A DNA stretch of 57,590 nt from Priapulus caudatus. Lineage: Eukaryota; Priapulida; Priapulimorpha; Priapulimorphida; Priapulidae. Position 1 is the stretch's first letter. The number at the start of each line of letters is the position of its first letter. The position numbers were made by a program, and so were the translations under genes. The notes beneath the pieces are model-generated. The model was not told the DNA's origin. It made no database searches and was given only the letters and a program-made list of their open reading frames with translations. The stretch spans positions 357,712 to 415,301 of the forward strand of contig NW_014577113.1 of the NCBI RefSeq assembly GCF_000485595.1, in the 5' to 3' direction. Of the stretch, positions 23,859 to 38,500 are shown one piece after another.

Positions 23859-26534
23859 TACATGCATACATGCATACGTACGTACGTACGTATGTACGTT
23901 CCTACATACATACACACGCACGCACGCACGCACGCACGCACGCACACATATACTACTATTACTATATACCGTAACTTGCAGTCTGACACGCCGCCCTGGA
24001 AACCAACGCTGGCAAGTCTAGCTTTATCATACTGGCTGTGTGGGGACGACGATTCGATGTACGCGTAGTAACCAGAGTCCAGGCCCGTCGTGTGGTCGCG
24101 CTTCGGTCCCGTGAATTCAGACGGTGTCGCTCCGCGCCACACCGTCCAGCGGAGGTCAGCCACCTCGTGCTGCCACGAGCATAACCCGCCCTTCTCAAAG
24201 TCGCAGCGCTCGTAGGTGGCGCACGTGGTCGCGTTCTCGTCGCTGTTGTCGCCGCAGTCGTCCGTGAAGTCGCAGGCACGCGTCGGCGGCACACACGCAC
24301 CGCTGCCGCAGCGCCAGCTGTCCGGGGGGCACGTCGGCTGCGGGCGTGGCACGTCGCAGTAGCGCAGGCTCACATCGTCGATCGCAATGTCGCCTGTCGC
24401 CGCGTAGCCTCGCTTGCCCTTGAACGCGAGCCTGAACTCGGCGGGCACGCGGCCGACGTTAGCGATGCCCTCCCGCCAGACGTCGCCCTGGTCGTACGAC
24501 TCATCCCAGATGACAGTCTCGCGGTAGCCCGTGGTGAGCACAACGAGCAGGGTGCCGATGGAACTGCCGTACATGTGGTAGAAGAAGACGAGCTGGCACG
24601 GACCGCCGGCGTTGTGGAGGTAGGGCGAGTGCAGCATGGAGAGGTCGTACGACGTGCCGTTACGCGAGTCAACGTACTGGTACCTGCACGCAAGACAACG
24701 ACCACAACACGATGGTGAAGAATTCGATGGACGACGACAATTGTACATGCAGAAAAGCACGTGAGAATAAATGTTGACTACTGATAAAACTTCATCAGAC
24801 TCCTTTAGGCAAATTTAGATAGAGACAATTTTGCATGAGATCCGAAATAACTTGGTAATATTTCGTTATCCATATGCTTTACAATGTATTATCTTTTCAA
24901 AAGTAAAAATTGACATATCGACAACAAAACATCAAAATTTGTTATTTATTTTTAGATTCAATGTTGTGCGAGTCTCTAGCTTCTAATGAAACTACCAACT
25001 AGTAGCATAATCTGCTATATACTATTGGTGACTTTCATTATTTTAAATATTGATCATTATAGATAGAGATAATAATCAAAATGAGCCCGATAAAATAACT
25101 GTTACACATACCGAAAACAAGAGCGCTGTTTGGTTGGACCTACTGAATAAAGATTTATTTAACAAAGAGTATTACTAGTATTTCTAATACTGACTCACCA
25201 TCCTAGGCTAGTGCCAAGTGTGTGATCCACTGATGGGCCAGTGTTGGCAGAATAAGAGCCATTGCGGCCACGATGCCATTGGAAATCCCCATAACTCTCC
25301 TCCGTGTATCGGCAGTTGTCCTTTTCAAAGTCACAGTCACCTGAAGAAGTTAAAGTAATAGTCAGTCACGTCGTTTTTGTTCATTATACATAGGCGAATG
25401 TTCACAGATTTTAACTCCTGTTAGCTTAATATATTGTACCATGAATACTTAACCAAATCCATTGTAATAAATATAAACATCACTAAATATAGCAAGAATT
25501 TTGTGATAACAGAATACAATTCTTATTATCCTTGTGCAATCTTGTACATTTCGTTATAAGCTTTGTTCATACTAAATTGCAAATGTGATTTACCGCATTC
25601 CACTTCATCCGATCCATCCTGGCAATCTATATCAAAGTTACATTGTTTGTCTGCAGACAAGATGATACCATTGCTCACACATTTGAAGGTTGTAGGCGGC
25701 AGCACTGCAGAAAAACAATTAATTAAAAAAATGTCAATCGTACATGTAACACGTTCATGGAACACAAAATCCATGACAAACTGAGAATTATATCTCCTGT
25801 TATACCACTACACACCTGTTTTGTTGCACGTCTTGTCATGCAGGCTAATGTCATCCAATGCAATATCCGAGCTGTAGGTGTCACCTATGATTCCTTCAAA
25901 GATGATGACGTAGTTCTCAGCAATATTTAGATCAACTTCACTGCAAACAAATGACAAGAGGTGCATGATATTACGGATTATATAACTGCATTGGAAACAC
26001 TGAAATTAATTCAGAACCCTAGGCAATGAAAAAACAACTATTTATCATGCTAATACTTACCTAGACTACAGTATACTACAGTCTAAGTTATTATAAGTAT
26101 ATATACTATTTACTATGCCTACATTGTGCTTATGCTTACGCTAGATGCCAGACTGGTCCTTGCTCATGAGTCTTGCTCCACACAGTTGTGTTCTTGCCAG
26201 GAATAGTGTTCACAATAATGTTTAGGGTGCCCAGGTAAGCACCATACATGTAATACCAGAAAACCAGACATCGTTTCGTGCCGCCTGTGAATTCAGTCGA
26301 CTTAAGCAATGCTCTATCTCCACTCAGTTGTGGGTAGTCGGAGCTCGCGATAATGTAGGTGCCTGCAAAAGATGGAATTGATGACCAATTAAACATCATT
26401 GCTTTAAGATGCAGGCTGATGAACAATACATTACTGTCAATGGTCAATTAAGCAACAAAGTCTTCCGTGTCTTTCCATCCAGATCAACATCCTCTGAACA
26501 TCACATCACCGTGGTGTCACAACTATTCAGAACA

Positions 26535-26572
<38 letters not shown>

Positions 26573-29500
26573 ATAACAATAATAATAATAATAATAATAA
26601 TAATAATCTTCACCATCATCATCACCATCATCATCATGATATCATATTCATCATTATCATCATCATCAGCACCATCACCATTATCATCATCATCATCATC
26701 ATCAGCACCATCACCATTATCATAATCATCATCATTATTCACACTGCTATTTAACAAAAAAGTTGTCTTAAAAATAAATAAAATCATCACATCAATAACA
26801 TCAAATAAATTATCAACAACTACAATAATTCTATAGGGTATTACAATAAACCCACCTGTAGCACCGAGGGTATGATCCTCGTGCGGACCGCTGCCATAAT
26901 TTGGCGTGGGACCGCGCCAACGTATCCAGGAGAAGTCTGCTCCAGGGATGACATTAGTGAAGCCGCACGTGTCATATTCGAAATCGCAGGTGCCAGGCGG
27001 TGGGCAGTCGCCACTCATCAGTATGATGTCATCGAGGGCAATGTCGCCCTTGGAGCTTGCCCCGACGACACCCTCAAACACAACCTGTACTCGGAACGAT
27101 TCAACAATATATCGCAATAAGACAGCAATGGGCGTACCATCATTACTAACACTATAAAGTATAAGGCTCTATGTCATTCTAGGTAGAAGAACTGGATACC
27201 TACTAGGGTACTTCACCTTAGTATGAAGGTGGGTTAGCATAACAGTTACGGTTATGTTAGGATTAGGGTTGGAGTAGGATTAGTGTTGGGTTAGGATTAG
27301 TGGTAGGGTTATGGTTAGGGTAGGATTAGAATTGGATTGGGGATAGGGTTAGGGTTGGGCTAGGGTTAGGCTCACGTTGTAACGTAGGGTTACATAGGGT
27401 AATGTAGGGTTAGGTTGTAGGAATTTTTGGACAGTACCCAAGGAGACAGATCCTATCAGCAATACTAACCACCCTAATTTAAAAAGAGACAAAAAATGAT
27501 ATAAGACACTCGGAATGCACGCAATGCATATGGAACTCAACATTGAATCAAGCGGCGTTAGTCATTCGCTAACCGGAAAATTCCACAGAGGCCAATTTCG
27601 TGATCTAAGCAAGTAATTAAAGAGATCGTTTACTCTAGGTTCTAAGGTTATTTTCAGTTAATTTAGATTAAAATTAGGCTACATAAAAAGTTTCATGGTT
27701 CAATCACCATTAGAGATATTATTAAAAAAACGTTTTAAAACTAACGACTACAGTTTGATTACAACGACGGTGGCGCCACTCAAAGCGCACGATCTGATAA
27801 GTTGCGCAAAACCACTTTCCAGCCAAGGGCTATACAGACCGAAGGTGTTTCTTATTTATTCATTTAAAAGCAAAAGGATTGTAATATCTTATAAACGACA
27901 TATAGTTTCAGTTATAATATGGATAAATTTGCCCTAAAATGAATATCGTTCGGTTAAATAGCATTTAGGTATAAATATAATTGCACTTTTGTGATTAGCC
28001 CTCGGTCTGTAACGTGCAAAATTAATTGTCAAATACGCAACTTTTTCGGGGTGGCAGCACGGTCGCGGGTGTCATGGCGCCGTTCAAATTTCGTAGCGTT
28101 GATGTGTAATTAATTATAACAATTAAATTAGGTATCTGGTAACAAATACGTGTGGGTATAGACGAGTTGTTATACAGTAAGTACAGTTGTATGCAGTAAA
28201 ATCCTAGAGGCTACTGTCCCTTTAATAATTTTTGTGTTTTAAATTACATAAATTCTATTAAATACAACTGCAGAAGTATTACTTATAATTCTACTATTGT
28301 TTTTGGTAATTCTTTTTCTACTAGTTAACACATTTATTTTCGGCATATTTACATGCATTAGACACATTAAAGTTTCTCAAAAATGTTTAGAGTGCGTGCA
28401 GCTGCTTCCAGTGAAGGCTACAGCTCCGTCACTGCACCACGATCAGCTGTCCAAGACACTGTCCGAAAGAGTAATTTTCTGTAAACGTTTCAGCTCACTT
28501 CACTGCATGATTCAACCCCAAAATGAGAAGAATTTGCACAGCATTTACGTAGACTCACATGGTACGTGATCGGAGTCTTCACATCGACCATGCCGTGGAA
28601 CCAGGTGTCACCCTGGTTACCGGACATCGTCCACACGGGCTGTCCAAGTGCGGCCGACTGCTTGAGGTAGACGTTCAGTGTGTCGACGTGGTCACCGTAC
28701 ATGTGGTAGTAGAACTTCAGGCACTTGCCGTCCGTCTGCGCATGAGGGCCAGAGATGAGACGCGCGGTCTCGCCAGCCACCTGAGCTGACGTCTCAATAT
28801 AGACGTAGTGACCTGTGAATAAGCTATCCATCTATTCACTGCATAGAGAGCGTTGTATTCTCTGCAAGAAACTGATAGAGAACGAATTTGCGTGAATTCA
28901 CATGACGACGATTTGATAGGGCAGTGTAGAGGGGAAGTTTGTTTACATTCACTAACGTTTTGATGACCAACTATGAATGTTCTTCAAATGCCATTATAAA
29001 AAGTCTTCACATCTTTAAGCGAATGCAATTAACTACAATTACAATTAACCTGGTGAGAACCCAACTAAAGTACAATACAATACAGCATGTACACCTTTCC
29101 TAGAAAATAATTTAACCATTTGCCATAGTTGTAATCCTAACTAACAAAGCAACCACTAAAGGACATCACTCACACGCTGCCCTCTATGACCTTATCCTAA
29201 ACTAAATACCAAAGCTGGTGCCATAAGTGTGATCTGCCGAGGGGCCACTGCCGGAGGAACCGGCATGGCCTTGATTCCACCTCCACTTGAAATCGCTGGT
29301 AACGTCGTGCTTGTATCCGCACATGTCGGAACTCTCAAAGTCACACGACGCTGAAAGCACAGATGCAATGCTATGGTAAAGACAACGGCATGATACGCAA
29401 GTATGGTTCTGATGCAGGTGACGCCAAACTGCAGGATATGTTTTTCAATGGATGACGTTACCAATGAGACGATTATAAATTCATTAGGACAGATCCGACG

Positions 29501-32500
29501 TAAACACTGTAAACAATGCGAGCGACCACGATCCGAGGCTAGGTATAAACTTTAAGGCTGAAGGCTATAGGTATAAGCCTTATTATACTATGATAACATG
29601 TTAACAGAAATAAATAATCTCAAATGAGACTATTATTCCTGATGTTATATATATATATTGTACCATCCTGTGGCGGGCAGTCTCCATCATTTACTGTGAT
29701 GTCATCGATGGCGATGTCCCCCAAGAAATTCGCACCAGCCATGGCTTCAAACACGATACGCCGGGATCCAAGGTCACTGAGGTGTACCTGACCATACATC
29801 CACGCATCACCCTGGTTCCCGTCCTTGTACCAGATGGCATCGCCCAACACGTCGGGATCTGGAGACGTAGTTTAATTATATTATTTACGTATTTAGTAAA
29901 TTGTTAACTATAGGGAAACCCATGTCAGTGCACAACGATGTTCCCTGCCCAGGGAGCATGGAGCACAGGAAGGGATTAAAATCAAGGGAACAATATTTAA
30001 ACATGTGACGCTTTGAAAGTGCCATCCTATTAGAAAATGGCCAGCTAGGATGATTAACTGCTAATAAGATTTGCTACATTTTTTAACGAAAGCAAGTATG
30101 TTAATCATAGTTTTCCCACGAAGAATCCACTAGCTCACAGATCATGCCTTAATCACTATTCTGAGAAATCACACTGCTATGATGTGGCCGCTGTTACTAC
30201 GAGTTTTTGTCTATGCGAGTTGTCACAACTAGCCAACCGCTTACCTTGCCTGGCATACAAGCTTAGTGTGGCAACATCTGCTCCATACATGTGATACCAG
30301 AACTTTACACATTTCCCAGCTGTGTTGATGTTTACGAGGTCGCTTAGGAGGCGTGCTTTAAAGCCAATTGCCACGCCAGTGACCTCAATGTAAATGTACC
30401 ATCCTGAAGGTAGACACAACTAGCAGAATTATAGTAGTAGAAAAAGCATTACAAGTATTATAATAGTAGTGGGTAGGGTTCATAATGCATAGTATATATG
30501 TGTATTATAATAGCATGAACATACGTATACTGAATAGTATAACACTATGATACCTTGGTATAAATATGTTCATGACAACGATAATAGGTACCAGTAGTAA
30601 TATATGGTAGAGATAAGTAGTCCTGGGCATAGAGCATATTATATAGCAGAATATTAATAGCAGAGCATACTATATAGCATAATATATAAACATATATTCA
30701 TAGCAGATTAAATGCATATTGGAAAAGAAGCATTGGCCACCACTATGGGATGTGATTCTACTGGGTCAGCTTCTATGGCTTCAGTAAAATAATTGATATC
30801 ATCAAATTTGTTATTGAATGACCTATTTTCATTTGTAGTGGTCTCATCAGATTACGTCCCTACGTTTAATGCAACATGATAAAGTGATGCGTGACTGCTT
30901 CTCACCCGAACTTGTGCCGGTAGTGTGGTCAGTTGAAGGGCCTGTGGACACGGAGACAGTATTGCCCTGCTGTAGCGCAAAGGTGAAATCTCCAGTCGGG
31001 TCATCTGTCCATGAGCACTTGGTATTTCCCTCAAAATCACAGTCATATTGAGATGCAGCTGTGAAGCACCAAAGCAACGAGTGTAGTATTAACTTATCAG
31101 GAGCAACATAATTAACAGTGTTTACATCAACTTGACTAACAGTTCTTATATTAACCAAATTAGCATTTGATGTACTGTTAACTTAACTAACAGTTTTCAT
31201 GTCAGTTTTCAGACTGGTCAGTTAATGATAAATCAGAATAGAGGGTCTGAGTAGGTATTATAATGTAATAATCCACAAGTTTAGTTTCTAGAGCCAACGT
31301 GAGAATATTTTTTACACAATCTTCACAATGAACAGTTAACAATGAATGACTAGTCTTGACTTATGGCAGTCACACCAGGTTCTTATAACTGTAACTGGTG
31401 ATGATTCCAACCTGATAATTACATTACTACTGATTTTATCCATATAAAAGGCAGTTCACAGCGTGTGTACTACAAATGCAACATCAAAAGTGCTTTAATG
31501 TTTAATTGTTATAGTTATGAATATGGATGGGTAGGTATCAAGATTTGCATTCCAATTCAAGATATACACAATTTTGCTTCAAGGAGAAAAATATTCTCGT
31601 GTAGTCTATGACCATGAGAGCGAACACCGCATGACTTAACGGTCACTCACGAAAGGTAACGGTGGTTGGTGAATAGTCAGTGGTGGTGGGTGTCGCCTGA
31701 CCATGGCAAACTCCATCGTAGAAATACACATCATCGAGTGCAATGTCCCCCATGTAACCACTTCCTACAACTCCCTCGAATGCAATCTAAATCACAAAGA
31801 CATCACGCATGATCATTGACATACCGTAACCAGTATGATGATAATGATAATAACATTCATTGTATTGCACAACAGAATTAAAATTTCTATAATAAATGGT
31901 GATATCACAGTGAATTGAGCCAACTGAGCAATGATATCCATCAGTGAAATTATGTGTAATGTATACTAATAAGAGCGTATAAAGAAGGAGAACGTACAAC
32001 GGTGAAATGCTGAAACCATGTTGCAGTATTTGTCGAATTAATAAACTCTCCCCGTTTTATTTTTACGATTCTTTGTGGTATTATTGATCTGCTGTCCTAC
32101 CTTGCTAATATAAAACAAACCGCTTGTCCCTACGATGCCTCTATGCCGAGATAATGAGTGGTGAAAATTTTTCGAGCTGGTATTTTTGCCGAAAACCGAC
32201 TCGAGATACGTAATGGCTGCGACTGTCTCTCGTTCTGGCGATAGCTTCGGGAAACCTCGCGTGTTTCCGTCATTCATTGACAATAAAATTTCTTTTCCTT
32301 CTACTATCTTTTCTCGCATTTCCAGTCATTGACGCAGCCATTATCCTTCTTTATACGCTCTTGATACTAACTAGTATTGCTAACAATCACTGAGGTTGAC
32401 AAATATATATTGACTACTGGTACGAAAATTATTGTTAAAAGTAGTAAGTATTTCCGTTACAGGAATACAATGCAATCCCCAGCGGCCTATATCAGCTATA

Positions 32501-35500
32501 TTACTGATTTCATTTATGAACATTGGCATATGTTTCCTTCTACGCTCATCTTCCATAAATCTATCATTATATCCTGACATGGAAACTACAGCATTTTCCC
32601 TTCTTTGGCTCAATTTGACTATGATAATGTAACTGTTAGGTAAATTGTGAAAATTATAGGATGAAAATATAAGTAAATTAAAAGAGAGGAAGACCTAGAT
32701 GCGAAATATAACCGGAGACCCAGTACGGTCTGATTAATAAATGACAATAAAATTTCATTCTAAATCTGCATCATCCAATAGAATATTTGCAGTTACAAAT
32801 ATATTGCTGTCTGCATTAAAGAATGGTTGTGGTGCTGTATTTTGGTGATAAAAAATCTGAGTTGTACATCACCTTACCTGGAATTCCTTATTGTGAATGA
32901 TGGTCACATTGATGTTCACCCATACATTTCCCTGTTCACCAGTTAGGTTGAATATAGACTGGCCATTCCCCCAGTCTGTACCAGCATCCAGAAGGTATAC
33001 TGTTAATCTGCCTATATCTAAAACATAAATACCACTAGTTGTAAAAACATTTAGATTATATCAAGAGTGGATAATAGAGAAGAGTATGTCAGGGTTTTAA
33101 CAGCGTTTTGCATAGTTTTGAACTGGTAACTAATCTATCAATATGTGAAGTAAATATATTCAAACTTAACCTTGTTTTCGTCTATGATTCTCCCCTTATT
33201 CATATGACACGCACCAATTTACCTTGAAAATCGTATGTGTTCTTCAAAAAAGTTAGTTGAATACGACACGGTTTCCCACAGTTATCACGCATGGATACAT
33301 CTCTCCGACCGAACTTTGTTTATGGGACTAGTGTTCTATTGTCCTATGAGCGTACGCTGGGGGCCGTAAGGAAATCAGCTGCTAGCTAGCTGGCCGTGAG
33401 CGCATTTATTTTAGCACGCTGGAAACGCTGCACGCTGAATACAATTCGATGGCCTAATATCCCATAACGACCCCCAAATTCGCGTCATAGACAATAGAAC
33501 ACTAGTCCATAAAACAAAGTTCGGTCGAGAGATGTATCCATGCGTGATAACTGTGGGAAACCGTGTCGTATTCAACTAACTTTTTTGAAGAACACATACG
33601 ATTTTCAGGTAAATTGGTGGTGTCATATGAATAAGGGAGAATCATAGACGAAAACAAGGTAAGTTTGAAATATATTTATTCACATATTGATAGATTAGTT
33701 ACCAGTTCAAAACTATGGCAAAACGCTGTTAAAACCCTGACATACTCTTCTCTATTAATCCACTTGATTATATCTATATATAGTATATCTTTGTGTGTGT
33801 AATTTTAAGAGGCTTCAAAATTTGTAAAATCATTAAGAAAACTAAAAAAACTCCATTTCAAGTAGTAGAAAATGCAAGTAATAAATGAAATACTATAAAT
33901 ATAGTACATAATATAACTAATTAAGTAATTATTATAATTATTATCATTAATTATTATAACTAATTAATATAACTAGTGTTTTAAGTATTATATTTGAGTT
34001 TAAGTAAAGTATATGTAATCTGTACATGTATGCTATTAGTAGAGTTTCAAGTGGAAATGCTAATGAAATCCCAGACCTTGTCCAAACATGTGGTACCAGA
34101 AACTGAGACAGGTTCCAGTGTCAGTGGCTGGCATGTATTCAGTGAGCATGATAGCATTGTCACCGTTCGATGCTGGTGTTGACGTCTCAATATACATGTA
34201 GTAGCCTACAAAAGTCAATATTACACATATCAGGAGTGTAGAACCGTAAACACGTTCTGTCTGCCAGCTCCTACCAAGTACCATGTCCTTAATTCGTAGA
34301 CGTATTGAGGAATATCCATGTTGATAATGCTAATGATACCAGGTAATATGCCGAAGATGAGATACAAAATAACAGGAAGAACCATCAAGATGACATCGAT
34401 AAACAATTACTCTGACGACGTCAACAACAATGATGAAGACAAAGAAGTAGACAAAAGAGAAGAAGAAGAAGGGTCAGAGGAGGAGGAGGAGGAGGAGGAG
34501 GAGGAGGAGGGGGAAGAAAAAGAAGAAGAGCTAGGACGAAGAAGAGGAGGAAGAAAAAGAAGAAGAGGAAAAAGAAGACGACGAAGAAGAACAAGCAGTA
34601 AAGTACTAAAAGAAGGACTGCATGGTCACCAGAGGTAATTCACTAAAATTACACAAGAAAACAGCTAGGCACCACTTCTTCAGCTAAGGAGTTGTGAGTG
34701 ACTGGACCAGATGGAGCACAGATATATGTGATGGATTCTGTACATCTATGGATATTTAAGAAGAAACTTAACATATTCAAGCCATATATAGGAATCAAAT
34801 AGGTCATGTCCAATACTAGTCGATTAAACATTAAGTGTAAGTGTAAGACGAAAAAGAAAAAGAAAAAAAAGAGGTGGAAGAAGAATGAGAAAAAGAATGA
34901 AAGGGGTAAAGATGAAGAGGAATGGATGAGATGCATAAGACAAAGTATAATGACACTATAATTAAGAGCAAAAATAATATACATAGAAGAAATAAATGAC
35001 AATAGGGACTTGTGGCAAAATTACAGGTACACTTAAACACAATGTAACTGTGCATGTGTTTCCCGTATAGTCTGGTTAACCAAAGACCCCGATATTATAC
35101 CCTGGGCCGTTCCGAGTGTGTGATCAATGCTGGGTCCGGTGTAAAAGCTTGTGGTTTGTCCATTAGTGCGCAGCCAATCCATGGTGGCACTGCTGCGGTC
35201 GTTGTAGAACGTACATACATGACGCTCGAATGTGCAGCTGCCCATGGGCGGACAGGGACTGCTGTCTAGCCACACATCATCGACGGCAAGCGTGCCCTCC
35301 CTGTTCGGGTTAGGACTAATCACGCCCTCAATCACAGCCTGCGAAAAAAAACGACACTGAATGTTACGTGGACCAGATACCTCGTGGCGAGTATGTGCTC
35401 ATGGCTGGCCAACGAGAGAAATGCTGTAACGCAAGATGCTGCATGGGTAGACGAGTTCGAAAATGGGATTGTGGTGAAATTACATGATAATCCAAGCAAT

Positions 35501-38500
35501 GCACAGGAAAAGGGGCCATAGGTCTGTAGGTTAAAAGGCAAAGCAGAAACAGACAAGTGGGAGCTCGTTTACAGGCAAATAGTGAAGTACAGGAGCATGC
35601 GATGTCTAGGATTGAAACCTCAAATAGAAATGCAAGGCAATTAAAATCATTTTTCAAAGATGAACAGGAACTCCATAGTTGTAAAGGGTTCCAGTTTTGA
35701 TCAGGACTTACTTGAAAAGAGCCCGACTTTGGTTTTAGGTTCACCATAGCAAATCTCCACATATTTCCATGGTCACCAGAGAGTGACCAGAGGGGTGACC
35801 CAATTTGGTTGTTCTCCTTTATGTAAACGTTTAGCACTCCTATAGAACCATAATTAAAGTGGGTATGATATTAATTATCACGAGTTATGGTTATAGTATG
35901 GCAATTGAAAAACATCCAAAGTAAGTCATGTCATTAATTTTAGTATTTCTTTTCACGTTATTATCCATTAACCTTTTACACATTCCATCAACACATCATT
36001 ACAAGATATACTCACAAACATTGTGTTCACATGTATTCAGATGAACACAGAAAACTATACAACTATTTTTCCCAATCTTTGGGAGACTATATGTATTACC
36101 TGTATTGTTTGTAATGTGGTACCAAAAGTCAAGGCATTCAGCAGTAGATGTATAGTCGTATGTGGGACTGACCAGACGACCTTTCTTGTGGGGGTCATTG
36201 TCGAGGGGGTCAACGTACACAAAGTAACCTAGCAACATCAACATCAAACGAATACATCAGAATATATTATATACCTATATATCTTCACTTCAACCGTTGC
36301 ATTACCTGATGCATCTTTATCCTAGTAATGAAAAGCATTTTGACATGGGGCATTACCTAAAATGAAATTTGAAAATGGAACTTTACATACTTAAAGCTAC
36401 TATTTCTATTATGCAAAGTTAATATTCAATGTTCTGCTTTACTGGTGCTGTGGCAAACTTGTTTTGTAGTATTGCATATATTGGGTATTAATATTGGGCA
36501 TTGGGAATTTGGCAGTGCATACCTTTGGTAGTATTGGTGGTGTGGTCACGTTCAGGTCCTGTCCCTAGGATGGAGCTTCCATTTTGCCCTCGTTTCCACT
36601 TGTAATCTCCCGTACTGTCAGACGTCCAGCCACAAAGGTCAACCTCGAAATGGCATATTTCTACAAATAGATGTGTAATTCATCAACAATCATTTAATTC
36701 ATATACAGATGGCAAATAAAATTAGGTAAAAATCAATTATATTTAAAGTTTAAAAAATGAAATTAACTGTGTAGATAAGTAAAAATACAATGCATATGTA
36801 CTCAGATTACATTTTTGCATGTACAAACTTGTACAGTTATGTTCAGGTTTACTACATGTTGTGACATATACTATGGGCATACGTTTGGGAATGCGGTAAG
36901 ACAGTAATATAGAAGCCAGATTACTTGTTGTGGGGCAGTTTCCAGGTGTCACCAGTATGTCATCCAGTGCAATGTCACCCATGTAACCATTTCCAACCAC
37001 TCCTTCCATAATAAGCTGTACCAAACATAGAGCAAGTCATTAAATTGGAAAATGCATTGCAAATCTAGGTAACCACTATTAGCATGAACGCAAATACGAA
37101 TAATATCAGGAGTCTATCAATAGTTCGACATGTTCGTGATATTCTGTGTAACATTTTACATATTTTATACAAAACCGTTATTTATAATGTTATTTAATAT
37201 GACATTGAAAGAACATTAACAGTTGCTTGTGGTGATCCTGTACTATACATAATATAGATATCATATGAACGTGTTTTCCTAATAACGGAGGATAGTCCTG
37301 GATGTATATGCCTTACATAGTATTCACCACTTGGAGCAAACCAGGCTTGACCAGGCCACCATTGATTTCCTGAAGTAAAGACAACGAGGTTAATACAGAT
37401 ACACGCCCATTGCTGTGGTCGTTTTTTATGTAAAACTATAGGAATGTGTAATGTTAGTAGCATGCATGTGATACATACCTTTGTTCCCTGTCAGCGACCA
37501 TATAAGCACGTTCGTGTCCTTGTGATTGTAATAGACGTTGAGAGTGTCTACGTTTTCGCCAAACATGTGGTACCAGAAGCGCAGACATGCTCCTGCAGTT
37601 GGTATGCTATCTTGGAGTGTCGTTATCAACCATGATATGTCACCAGCCTTTTGAGGGGTAGAGGTCTCTATGTATACATAGTAGCCTGCAAAACACGTGT
37701 AAGAAACACAGACATAACAAACATAATAAATTTGTATTTTCAAGGTCGGAAAATACAGCAGTGTGGATGGTTCCACTTACGTACAAAAGCCAAATAAATA
37801 AGGAAATTGAACAAACTTAATCCTATCGTTCCACCTTACCAGTCTAGAGAAAAATTCTACCTTACCTGAGCCAGTAGTATGGTCAGTAGTAGGGCCTGTA
37901 TTAACGGAGCCTGTAACACCTGATGTCCTGATCCAGTCAAATTGTGAATAAGTTCGGTCTCTGTACCATCCACACCAACCATCATCGAATGTACAGTTAA
38001 TGTCTGTGTGTACAACAGACAATAGATAATGATTAATTATGGGGTTCATTGATCACCTTAAATTATATACCATTAACTTAACCTCTTGCAAACTCACTCT
38101 AAATCTAGTATACACATATATATATATCCTGTATTAGAAAATTCCTGAGTGTTTTTTACTATATTGGGATGACTAGAATTTCTACTTTCCATCAATTCCC
38201 ATTTTCCCCACACTCTATTCCAAAATACCTGTAACATATACGTGTTCTTCCTTTATTCACTATACTGTTTACACACGTCCCCTACTCTGCAAAAATTCTC
38301 TGCCCTTTGCAATTGGCTCATTTCTCCCATTCTTTAATTCATTAGGTTCTCCGTTTTGGGTCACTACGCTACACTCGTCCTAGCCACTGCAGCACACAGG
38401 ATCTGGCACTGTGGTTGAAAGCCTCAAGGTCTCCAGGGCTACAGGGCTCTGGTAATAGGAGGCATTCCAGATGTTCCATAGTCTGGTATTCCCCACAGTA

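Noticed and set aside
32038-32319. Possible transposase fragment
   Set aside because: It lies within a 390-bp MITE, but I recognise no catalytic motif, so it is reported only as part of the MITE.
34318-34638. 106-codon acidic/basic frame
   Set aside because: Translation of a GAG/GAA microsatellite in an intron.
35364-35700. Extension of exon 22 as one long 157-codon exon
   Set aside because: A good GTAAGT donor at 35711 and the fit of FQ to AVIEGV of exon 23 show that the rest is intron.
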